From Nanobdellota archaeon (GTDB lineage Archaea > Nanobdellota > Nanobdellia > SCGC-AAA011-G17 > GW2011-AR17): 7,005 bases of DNA. Every line of letters begins with the position of its first letter. Position 1 is the first letter of the stretch. Shown here in pieces: positions 1 to 4,171 of this stretch. Made by a program: the position numbers and the translations under genes. The DNA lies in assembly GCA_030018575.1 (NCBI GenBank), contig JASEIA010000075.1, positions 1 through 7,005 on the forward strand. Reading direction: 5' to 3'. The notes under the pieces were generated by a model. It worked only from the letters and a program-made list of their open reading frames with translations, searched no databases and was not told the DNA's origin.

Positions 1-355
1 TGTGATTGGGATAGCCTTTGCCATGTTATTGTTTACTTCGTATGTGCCGATTACAGGATAGTGCAGAGCCGACACAATCAAAGGTATAAGCTCTTTATGA
101 GGGACATCGCCCTTTCCTATCTCCAAGCCCCTATCATCTTTGTTATAACCAAAACTATCATTGATATGGACCAATCGCAGGGATGGCGCAAGCCTTCACC
201 ACAATATCCCCTCTTTGTTCAAAAGAAACCTCTTCAACTAAAGGGAGTATCTCCTGTATTTCGATTCCGCGAATCCCTGCTTTTTCTGCAACAGCCAATG
301 CATTCTCTAATTGAAGCTTAATTGCCGCCGCTTTAACAGCTCTTTGAATCTTCAT
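1..355 (-). pseudogene. Frameshifted, 5'-truncated xylose isomerase-like TIM barrel (sugar isomerase/AP endonuclease 2 superfamily), runs off left edge
   Basis: Two overlapping minus-strand frames together look like the C-terminal part of a xylose-isomerase-like TIM barrel. The first starts with ATG at 355 and reads MKIQRAVKAAAIKLQLENAL onward to a stop at 158-160. The second is open from 195 to the window edge and contains LVHINDSFG, then an IGKGDVPHKEL stretch and a YPVIGTYEV strand. That resembles the H-[IL]-[NK]-D and G-[EK]-G-D-[IV] segments of sugar-phosphate isomerase/epimerase and endonuclease IV relatives. A single frame change between 195 and 158 joins the two. The first frame begins one base after the stop of the upstream 77-residue gene and has a purine-rich GAGGAAAGG site before its ATG, so it may be translated. 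It starts within what should be the second half of a barrel of about 250 residues, so the N-terminal half is missing. It could be a decayed gene, or a sequencing indel in a short real protein. The family call is fairly sure for the second frame only. Confidence 0.6.
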
Positions 356-356
356 A

Positions 357-590
357 TTAAAAATTCCTTTCCTCGTTTCTCACGAAGAAGATTCCGTTTT
401 CTCCGCCCTGACCCTGCTGCCACTGCACGTACCGCTTTTTCACGTGCTTGACTTCAGTCAGGTCCAGGCCAACGCCTCTCTTTCTCTTTATCCTTGAGAA
501 GAGCTTTGTCCCGTCCGGCTCCTGCTGGATAAACACCTTGTGCAGGAAGTTGTATTCCTCTTCTGTGAAGAGCTTTGGGTTTTTTCTCAT
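357..590 (-). CDS. Small basic protein of unknown function (77 aa)
   Basis: I do not recognise a family. The start at 590 (MRKNPKLFTEEEYNFLHKVF) is preferred over an in-frame Met seven codons upstream because a strong Shine-Dalgarno sequence, AAGGAGG, sits five bases before it. Visible features are an amphipathic helix at about residues 8-20, a basic cluster RIKRKRG at about 33-39, a second basic patch around 49-54, and a Gln/Gly-rich stretch near 58-64. The basic patches would suit nucleic-acid binding, but that is inference. The ATG overlaps the stop of the 37-residue ORF upstream (ATGA), suggesting translational coupling. The stop is one base before the ATG of the TIM-barrel fragment, so the three form a compact unit. 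Confidence 0.6.
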   Translation of the reverse strand: MRKNPKLFTEEEYNFLHKVFIQQEPDGTKLFSRIKRKRGVGLDLTEVKHVKKRYVQWQQGQGGENGIFFVRNEERNF

Positions 591-700
591 TTTTGCCTCC
601 TTAAAGAACACTTTTCGCTGGCTACATCAGAAATATTCCGGCATACTGCCCCTATTCTCCTGTCATCTAAATCTACTTCCTGTTCACTTTCATCTGCCAT
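587..700 (-). CDS. Possible 37-aa acidic-to-basic small protein, coupled to the 77-aa gene
   Basis: A short open frame begins with ATG at 700 (MADESEQEVDLDDRRIGAVC) and ends with TGA at 587-589, overlapping the next start codon in an ATGA arrangement. The first half is acidic and the second half basic, with two Cys residues. A GGGGG run lies about seven bases upstream of the ATG and could act as ribosome-binding site. The predicted promoter at 797-789 and hairpin-bearing leader lie directly upstream. No family is recognised. It may instead be a leader peptide or chance frame; support is the ATGA overlap plus its position between promoter and gene. Confidence 0.4.
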   Translation of the reverse strand: MADESEQEVDLDDRRIGAVCRNISDVASEKCSLRRQK

Positions 701-705
701 TCAAA

Positions 706-766
706 TACCCCCGATACCATCGAGACTTTGTCTCGGGGTACCGAAACCTCAGTTTCGTGTACCACT
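706..766 (-). promoter_or_regulatory. Structured 5' leader with alternative hairpins that could mask the ribosome-binding site
   Basis: If transcription starts about 25 bases downstream of the CTTAAATAA box (797-789), the minus-strand leader begins near 766. A hairpin at 763-737 pairs GGTAC with GTACC and CGAAAC with GTTTCG, with one unpaired base and a 4-base loop. It is followed by CGAGAC-AAA-GTCTCG at 735-721. The segment TACCCCGA (740-733) can alternatively pair with TCGGGG-G-TA (714-706, one bulged G), which covers the G-run in front of the ATG at 700. The two foldings compete, as in a translational switch. The pairing is seen directly; regulation and any ligand are inference. Confidence 0.45.
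721..763. repeat. Paired-hairpin element, copy 1
   Basis: On the plus strand there are two adjacent palindromes, CGAGAC-TTT-GTCTCG (721-735) and CGAAAC-CTCA-GTTTCG (742-757). They are separated by a GGGTACC spacer (736-742), and the outer GGTAC (737-741) pairs with GTACC (759-763). TACC recurs at 715-718, 739-742 and 760-763, flanking each palindrome. The architecture matches the element at 3168-3219, although the stem sequences differ. Confidence 0.55.
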
Positions 767-788
767 GAATCATTACTACTATGTGTTG

Positions 789-797
789 TTATTTAAG
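789..797. promoter_or_regulatory. Near-symmetric TATA box, probable divergent promoter
   Basis: TTATTTAAG on the plus strand reads CTTAAATAA on the minus strand, so it can serve as an archaeal box A either way. On the minus strand it predicts initiation near 766, at the foot of the first leader hairpin. On the plus strand it predicts initiation near 820, just before the ATG at 826. A second TATA-like site at 810-817 is too close to 826 to drive that ATG. Confidence 0.4.
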
Positions 798-825
798 AGA
801 TACAACACCTATATAAGCTTTACTA

Positions 826-948
826 ATGGCTGAAAACAAGCCTTATACGGCGAATAGAGGTGGTTTAGGAAGAAAAAGAGGCATTGAACGAGCGTTTCAA
901 AAAGTACAAATCGCAAGAAAAAGAAAACACAAAATTCAATGCAAATAA
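826..948 (+). CDS. Doubtful basic 40-aa ORF
   Basis: This short frame (MAENKPYTANRGGLGRKRGI onward, ending HKIQCK) is very rich in Arg and Lys. It begins about 33 bases downstream of the TTATTTAAG box, which would suit a leaderless start, and T-rich runs follow at 999-1027. No family is recognised. The region is AT-rich and purine-rich, so a basic composition could arise by chance. A short RNA transcribed from the same promoter is an alternative. Confidence 0.25.
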   Translation: MAENKPYTANRGGLGRKRGIERAFQKVQIARKRKHKIQCK

Positions 949-998
949 AAGCAATGAATTGTTCAGGAAAATAAATTCTTAGAAAACAAAAAGGCTGC

Positions 999-1027
999 TT
1001 TCTTTTTAACAGAATATTTTGTTTTTT
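999..1027 (+). terminator. Possible T-run terminator
   Basis: Two oligo-T tracts, TTTCTTTTT (999-1007) and TTTTGTTTTTT (1017-1027), lie in the intergenic region on the plus strand. Archaeal termination commonly uses T-rich stretches without a hairpin. They could end a transcript from the 789-797 promoter and insulate the operon at 1145. The surrounding DNA is AT-rich, so this is a weak call. Confidence 0.25.
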
Positions 1028-1093
1028 CAGGCAATAAATGCAAATATTTTGAAATAATAAGCTATAATTTGCAAAGGACTCGCACAAAAAAGC

Positions 1094-1101
1094 TTATATA
1101 T
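1094..1101 (+). promoter_or_regulatory. TATA box of the three-gene operon
   Basis: TTATATAT within AGCTTATATATCC has the archaeal box A form. Initiation about 25 bases downstream (near 1123) would give a short leader of about 22 bases containing the GAGGT ribosome-binding site at 1131-1135 before the ATG at 1145. A second TTATATAT at 1118-1125 lies too near the ATG. Confidence 0.55.
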
Positions 1102-1144
1102 CCACATAATAACTAATTATATATCATAAAGAGGTATTGGAACT

Positions 1145-1534
1145 ATGGCAAAACAATCACAGGATAAGAAAACTATCCCTGTTGAAGAGGCTGAGAAGAA
1201 GGACATGCCAAAATTAAAAGGCAGCGACGTAACGCTTTCAAAAATGGCAGAGGCATTGATTGAGACGAATATCGCTCTGCAGCACAAGGTCGCTGACCTT
1301 ATTCTTAACATGAAGGATGTCAACAAAAACCTGAAAGAGATGGTCACATTATTCACAGAGGCAGGCGAGCACATAAGGAAGGGAAAATACGAGGACCCGC
1401 TTATTGTGAAGCTTGACGAGCTTCTTGAGCAGAATAAGAATATTGCAAAGGGGCTTTTGCTTTTGGAGAAATTCGTGAGGGAAAAGCAGGCCCAGGCAAG
1501 TTTCCAGAGGCCGTTCCAGAAGACAGAGCTTTAG
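1145..1534 (+). CDS. Helical, probably coiled-coil protein (129 aa), first gene of the secretion-ATPase-domain operon
   Basis: No named family is recognised. Residues 1-27 are charged and Lys-rich, probably disordered. Residues about 30-115 are strongly helical with hydrophobic spacing typical of a coiled coil or helical bundle (SKMAEALIETNIALQHKVAD, then a KNLKEMVTLFTEAGEHIRKG stretch). A short polar tail follows. No signal peptide or membrane segment is visible, so it is probably cytoplasmic. The start is supported by GAGGT nine bases upstream and a TATA box at 1094. The next gene begins 12 bases after its stop, so the two are surely co-transcribed. By context it may be a partner of the ATPase-domain protein; this is inference. 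Confidence 0.8.
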   Translation: MAKQSQDKKTIPVEEAEKKDMPKLKGSDVTLSKMAEALIETNIALQHKVADLILNMKDVNKNLKEMVTLFTEAGEHIRKGKYEDPLIVKLDELLEQNKNIAKGLLLLEKFVREKQAQASFQRPFQKTEL

Positions 1535-1546
1535 GAAGGTTGAAAA

Positions 1547-2536
1547 ATGCCTGAAACCAGATTTATTTTTGACAGGCTGGAAAAGGAAACTCAGCAGACA
1601 GTCGAGGACATACTTGCGATTGTGCAGAAAAAGCCGTACCCTGACCAGAACACGACAATACTTGCGGGATTTATCCACGCATTGTTCCAGACAGGCTCGA
1701 AGATAAGGCAGTTTGCGCCTGAAAGAAAAGAAGAGGCAGCGCCTTTGGTTCCTTCTTCATCACAAATTCTGCAAAAAGGATTGCCTCCTGCGCCGAAGTA
1801 TGTTGCGCCAAAACCCATTCCAATGCCCTTACAACCAGCAATAGCCCCGCCTGCTGCCAACCAACAACCAGCCCCACTGTTTGTTCCGCAAACAGGATTG
1901 CTTGCAAAAGAAAACACGCTTCTTCCTTCAATGCCTGAGGCGCCTTCTGCTATTTTCAGGAGAAGGGAATACGCAATTGACTCATTCAACAACAAGATAG
2001 GCGTTGTAGTTGACAATGACGAATCCGGAAAGCCTGTGTACAAAGTTACTGAGCCGCAGGTGAATGACGAAGTGCTGAAGCTTTCAAAGGAGTATATTGA
2101 ATCTGATTTTGAAAAGGATTTCAATATATTGGATAACAAGGAATACATAAACAAGAAGATAGAGAAAGCTTGCAAGAAAAAGGATGTTGCATTCACTGAT
2201 GATTACGCAAATGCAATGGTTTACCTGCTGAAAAGGGACCTGCTCGGATTCAGGAAAGTGGATGTATTGATGTATGACGAGTCAGTCCGCGGCATTTTCT
2301 GCGAGGGGCTGAACAAGCCAGTGCTTGTTGACTTGAAGAATGTTGGAAAAGTGCCTACAAACATAATATTTACTGATGCTGTTGACTTGAATGCATTGCT
2401 GTTCAAGATTGCAAGGGCCACTGACAGCAAGCTTGATGATTCAAAGCCGATACTTGACACTGAATTCCAGGGCTACAAGATACAGGCTGTTTTGGGAATA
2501 GGCGGAATGAGCTCGAAGCTGATAATAAAGAAGTAG
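1547..2536 (+). CDS. Stand-alone N-terminal domain of an archaeal type II/IV secretion (VirB11/FlaI-like) ATPase, lacking the motor domain (329 aa)
   Basis: Residues 1-60 form a helical region, 66-135 a Pro/Ala/Gln-rich linker, and 141-329 a domain resembling the N-terminal domain of archaeal pilus/archaellum secretion ATPases. The matching pattern is an opening Y-x-V-x-E-P segment (165-170), YLLKRDLLGFRKVDVLMYDE (about 226-245) corresponding to the family's Y-x-x-x-RD-x-x-G-x-x-x-ID-x-LM-x-D, then IFCEG, PVLVDL, TNIIF, KPILD and G-Y-K-I-Q. In full-length relatives this is followed by a RecA-like domain with a Walker A motif. Here the gene stops at IIKK, and the following DNA encodes a different protein, so no ATP hydrolysis is expected. 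It may bind or regulate a true secretion ATPase encoded elsewhere. An AGGAAGGT site precedes the ATG, 12 bases after the preceding stop. It is more likely a genuine domain-only protein than a truncation, because a well-placed gene follows in the same operon. Confidence 0.8.
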   Translation: MPETRFIFDRLEKETQQTVEDILAIVQKKPYPDQNTTILAGFIHALFQTGSKIRQFAPERKEEAAPLVPSSSQILQKGLPPAPKYVAPKPIPMPLQPAIAPPAANQQPAPLFVPQTGLLAKENTLLPSMPEAPSAIFRRREYAIDSFNNKIGVVVDNDESGKPVYKVTEPQVNDEVLKLSKEYIESDFEKDFNILDNKEYINKKIEKACKKKDVAFTDDYANAMVYLLKRDLLGFRKVDVLMYDESVRGIFCEGLNKPVLVDLKNVGKVPTNIIFTDAVDLNALLFKIARATDSKLDDSKPILDTEFQGYKIQAVLGIGGMSSKLIIKK

Positions 2537-2577
2537 AAGTGTAGGTTTGTGGGCAAGTAGCAAAGGAGACAAAAAGA

Positions 2578-2817
2578 ATGGCTGATGAAGCGTACATTGA
2601 AATGAGGTGCTATGTGAAGTTTGCGCTGCATTTCGGGTTTTCTGAGGATGCAGTCAGGAACGAGCTGATAAAGACAGGATGGCCCTTGGAGAAAGTGAAG
2701 AGGGCAATAATGGAAGTGAAAGGCATTAAGCCTATGCAGGCGGCGGTTCCGAAGATGGCTGTGCTTCAGGCGCCCCCTGTTCCTCAGGCTGAGATTCCCC
2801 CGCCTGCTCCGCAGTAA
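2578..2817 (+). CDS. Small UBA-like helical protein with Pro-rich tail (79 aa)
   Basis: Residues 5-50 look like a compact three-helix unit. The segment FGFSEDAVRNELIKTGWPLE continuing into KVKRAIMEV has the L-x-x-x-G-W-x-x-x-x-V-x-x-A-I spacing seen in UBA/CUE-like three-helix folds. Residues 51-79 are Pro/Ala/Gln-rich and probably disordered, like the linker of the upstream protein. GGAG sits about 10 bases before the ATG, and the gap to the upstream stop is 41 bases, so it is the last gene of the operon. The tail codons overlap the 3' end of a convergent gene on the other strand by 86 bases. A protein-protein interaction role is inference. No zinc site, signal peptide or membrane span is seen. 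Confidence 0.75.
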   Translation: MADEAYIEMRCYVKFALHFGFSEDAVRNELIKTGWPLEKVKRAIMEVKGIKPMQAAVPKMAVLQAPPVPQAEIPPPAPQ

Positions 2818-3046
2818 TATTTGTTTCTGTAATGTTAATTTCCTCTGACTGCCGGACTTCAACAGTAACCATCTCTTCATTGAATATTGCCTTGATGTCA
2901 TCAACGTGCTGGTACATATAGAACAAGCCTGCAATGAACAGCAATGCAATGATAATCCTGAACGCCCACTTTGTCATTGTCTTCATAATGTAGAAGACAA
3001 GCAGTCCGACAATGACTGCGATTATTATCTTGTATGTCAAGTCCAT
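2732..3046 (-). CDS. Two-span membrane protein with acidic, Pro-rich tail (104 aa)
   Basis: Two hydrophobic segments are visible, at about residues 6-21 (YKIIIAVIVGLLVFYIM) and 28-46 (AFRIIIALLFIAGLFYMYQ), with KTMTK between them. A soluble acidic tail follows, ending QPSSEPPPA. No family is recognised. The ATG at 3046 lies about 26 bases from the centre of the TATA box 3068-3075, indicating a leaderless transcript. Its last 28 codons or so lie inside the 3' end of the convergent gene 2578-2817. The low-complexity Ala/Pro/Gln composition on both strands may be tolerated because both tails are disordered. Confidence 0.7.
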   Translation of the reverse strand: MDLTYKIIIAVIVGLLVFYIMKTMTKWAFRIIIALLFIAGLFYMYQHVDDIKAIFNEEMVTVEVRQSEEINITETNITAEQAGESQPEEQGAPEAQPSSEPPPA

Positions 3047-3067
3047 GAGAAATAAGTGTGGGAGGGG

Positions 3068-3075
3068 TTATATAA
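3068..3075. promoter_or_regulatory. Palindromic TATA box, divergent promoter
   Basis: TTATATAA is its own reverse complement. On the minus strand it predicts initiation at about 3046, which is exactly the ATG of the membrane-protein gene. On the plus strand it predicts initiation at about 3098, the first base of the AGCGGGC stem of the candidate RNA. A purine-rich AAAGGAGG (3089-3096) would lie upstream of that plus-strand start. Confidence 0.55.
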
Positions 3076-3097
3076 AAGTAACTAAAACAAAGGAGGC

Positions 3098-3320
3098 AGC
3101 GGGCGGATTGCAGTTATTGGCTTGATTAGCCCGCTGGCGTGGGATGCCATGATGCCCGGAGGGAAAACCCAAGAAAATCGGAGATTTTCTGGGCGCCAAA
3201 AACTGAAAGTTTTTGAGCGAATCAAAGTAATTTTAGGGGCGGTATTCAATCAAGCGAACCATTGGACTGCACCCCTAAAAGCGGACACATAGAATACGAA
3301 TAAAAGTGCATTAAACCGCC
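3098..3320 (+). ncRNA. Candidate structured non-coding RNA
   Basis: The region has no convincing protein gene but dense pairing. AGCGGGC (3098-3104) pairs with GCCCGCT (3129-3135). TGGCGT-GGG-ATGCCA lies at 3135-3149. Two adjacent 26-nt hairpins occupy 3168-3193 and 3194-3219. TTTTAGGGG (3231-3239) pairs with CCCCTAAAA (3272-3280). GTATTC (3242-3247) can pair with GAATAC (3292-3297), crossing the previous helix as a pseudoknot. ACCGCC (3315-3320) can pair with GGCGGT (3238-3243) or partly with GGCGG near the 5' end. The TATA box at 3068-3075 is correctly spaced for a start at 3098. I could not match it to RNase P RNA, SRP RNA or a box C/D or H/ACA guide. The 3' end is uncertain; GGCT-AAT-AGCC at 3337-3347 could belong to it. 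Confidence 0.45.
3168..3219. repeat. Paired-hairpin element, copy 2
   Basis: Two abutting 26-nt hairpins share one design. The first is CCC + bulged A + AGAAAATC, loop GGA, GATTTTCT + GGG (3168-3193). The second is CGC + CAAAAACT, loop GAA, AGTTTTTG + bulged A + GCG (3194-3219). Each has 3 bp, a bulged A, 8 bp and a 3-base loop, yet the stem sequences are unrelated. A GGGCGCC spacer joins them, matching the GGGTACC spacer of the element at 721-763. Confidence 0.55.
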
Positions 3321-3408
3321 GTGAGAGGGGGTTTGGGGCTAATAGCCAGCTGAATAGCAATATGAGAGATTTCCCCAACCTCCTTCCCACTGCCCACGTT
3401 GCTACAAG

Positions 3409-3476
3409 CCTACCTGCCACATTACCTACCTACCTACTACTACCTACATACCCACATACTACCTACCCACCCACTA
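3409..3476. repeat. ACCT/ACCC low-complexity tract
   Basis: The plus strand is almost G-free here and made of irregular CTAC/ACCT/ACCC units. The minus strand is correspondingly G/T-rich, with several GGG and GG runs. It lies just upstream of the TATA box at 3479. It could be a decayed tandem repeat or a strand-biased promoter-flanking tract; no coding role is supported. Confidence 0.6.
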
Positions 3477-3478
3477 AC

Positions 3479-3487
3479 TATTTAAAC
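3479..3487 (+). promoter_or_regulatory. TATA box of the 62-aa/HIT operon
   Basis: TATTTAAAC is centred about 27 bases before the ATG at 3509, which indicates a leaderless transcript. This spacing decides the start in favour of 3509 over an in-frame ATG at 3362 whose extension would be translated from the CTAC repeat. Confidence 0.6.
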
Positions 3488-3508
3488 AAAAGAATACTAT
3501 ATACACCC

Positions 3509-3697
3509 ATGGCAGACAAGTCATTCGCTATACGCTTCAAGATAGAGCAGGAAAACATCCAGACAGAGATGCACACGCAGAACGTGAGCCCGCAGGAAGC
3601 AATAGGGCTATTGGAGATGGCAAAAAGCCAGATTCTCGACAATGTTGCAAAGGGGAGAAAGGAAGTCTTCTCGAGCGTGATAAAGAATGAGCAGTGA
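3509..3697 (+). CDS. Small protein of unknown function (62 aa), co-transcribed with HIT hydrolase
   Basis: The frame starts MADKSFAIRFKIEQENIQTE. The first 25 residues look like two beta strands. Residues 26-60 look helical and Lys-rich (SPQEAIGLLEMAKSQILDNV, then a KGRKEVFSSVI stretch). No family is recognised, and no membrane segment is present. A start at 3509 is chosen because a TATA box sits at the leaderless spacing and the longer in-frame version would be repeat-derived. Its last 11 bases overlap the start of the HIT gene, so the two are probably translated in a coupled way. No function can be assigned. Confidence 0.7.
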   Translation: MADKSFAIRFKIEQENIQTEMHTQNVSPQEAIGLLEMAKSQILDNVAKGRKEVFSSVIKNEQ

Positions 3698-4118
3698 GTG
3701 CGTTTTCTGCAAAATAGCAAAAGGGGAAATACCCTGCGCAAAACTATACGAGGACAGGGAGATAATCGCGTTTCTTGACATAATGCCCGCAACAAAGAGG
3801 GGAGGGCACACATTAGTTATCCCTAAGAAGCATTATGAGCACGTTACAGAAATGCCTGACGAATTGCTTTGCAAGACAATGTCTGTCGCAAAGCGGGTTG
3901 CCTGCGCATTGATGAAGGAAGCTGACGGCGTTAACATTCTTCTGAACAACGGGAAAGCGGCAGGGCAGTATGTAAAACACGCGCACATTCACGTTGTGCC
4001 AAGGTACAAGGATGACAAAATCGGGCTCGCGCACTGGGAATCCGTAAAATACCACCCCGGAGAAATGGAAGAAGTGCAGGCAAGGATAAAAAAGCTCCTT
4101 GAAGAAGGCAACTGCTGA
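3687..4118 (+). CDS. HIT family nucleotide-binding hydrolase/transferase (HinT-like, 143 aa)
   Basis: This is a full-length member of the histidine triad superfamily, cytoplasmic enzymes that hydrolyse nucleoside phosphoramidates or dinucleotides. The signature H-x-H-x-H-x-x lies at residues 98-104 (HAHIHVV, followed by PR). His100 is the expected nucleophile that forms the nucleotidyl intermediate. The upstream NNGKAAGQYV segment (87-96) and the N-terminal CVFCKIAKGEIP with its CxxC (Cys5, Cys8) and His residues near 49-52 match the zinc-binding subgroup of HIT proteins. Family length is normal. GTGAT, five bases before ATG 3687, matches part of the archaeal Shine-Dalgarno complement. The gene overlaps the 62-residue gene upstream. 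The physiological substrate cannot be read from sequence. Confidence 0.95.
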   Translation: MSSECVFCKIAKGEIPCAKLYEDREIIAFLDIMPATKRGGHTLVIPKKHYEHVTEMPDELLCKTMSVAKRVACALMKEADGVNILLNNGKAAGQYVKHAHIHVVPRYKDDKIGLAHWESVKYHPGEMEEVQARIKKLLEEGNC

Positions 4119-4138
4119 AGCAACCAAGCAAAGGCAAA

Positions 4139-4148
4139 TATTTAAATA
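4139..4148 (+). promoter_or_regulatory. TATA box of the envelope protein gene
   Basis: TATTTAAATA is centred about 28 bases upstream of ATG 4172, suggesting a leaderless transcript. It separates the downstream gene from the HIT operon even though only 53 bases lie between them. Confidence 0.6.
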
Positions 4149-4171
4149 CCTCTTTGCATTAATTTAATATA

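Noticed and set aside
721..763. Start of a CRISPR array or riboswitch of a known class
   Set aside because: The palindromes are not identical repeats with unique spacers, and no known riboswitch core was recognised.
809..1087. 92-codon minus-strand frame rich in Phe, Cys and Leu
   Set aside because: The composition is that of the complement of an A-rich stretch. There is no start signal and no family resemblance.
1118..1125. Second TTATATAT as promoter of the 1145 operon
   Set aside because: It is only about 20 bases from the ATG, so initiation would fall at or inside the coding start and lose the GAGGT site.
1591..2196. 201-codon minus-strand frame
   Set aside because: It lies entirely opposite the well-supported ATPase-domain gene, has low-complexity Ser/Gly/Ala content and no promoter or ribosome-binding site.
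3149..3292. 47-codon plus-strand frame (ATG ATG start) within the intergenic region, open upstream to about 3083
   Set aside because: It has no ribosome-binding site or promoter at suitable distance and shows no family resemblance. It is threaded through strong hairpins that are better explained as RNA structure. Conservation data could revive it.
3098..3350. RNase P RNA, SRP RNA, or C/D or H/ACA guide RNA
   Set aside because: I could not find the conserved RNase P core segments, the SRP helix 8 sequence, or box C/D or ACA motifs in the expected places, so only an unassigned structured RNA is reported.
3362..3508. N-terminal extension of the 62-aa protein starting at ATG 3362
   Set aside because: It would be translated from the ACCT/ACCC tract as low-complexity Pro/Thr/Tyr sequence, while a TATA box at 3479 with leaderless spacing supports the start at 3509.
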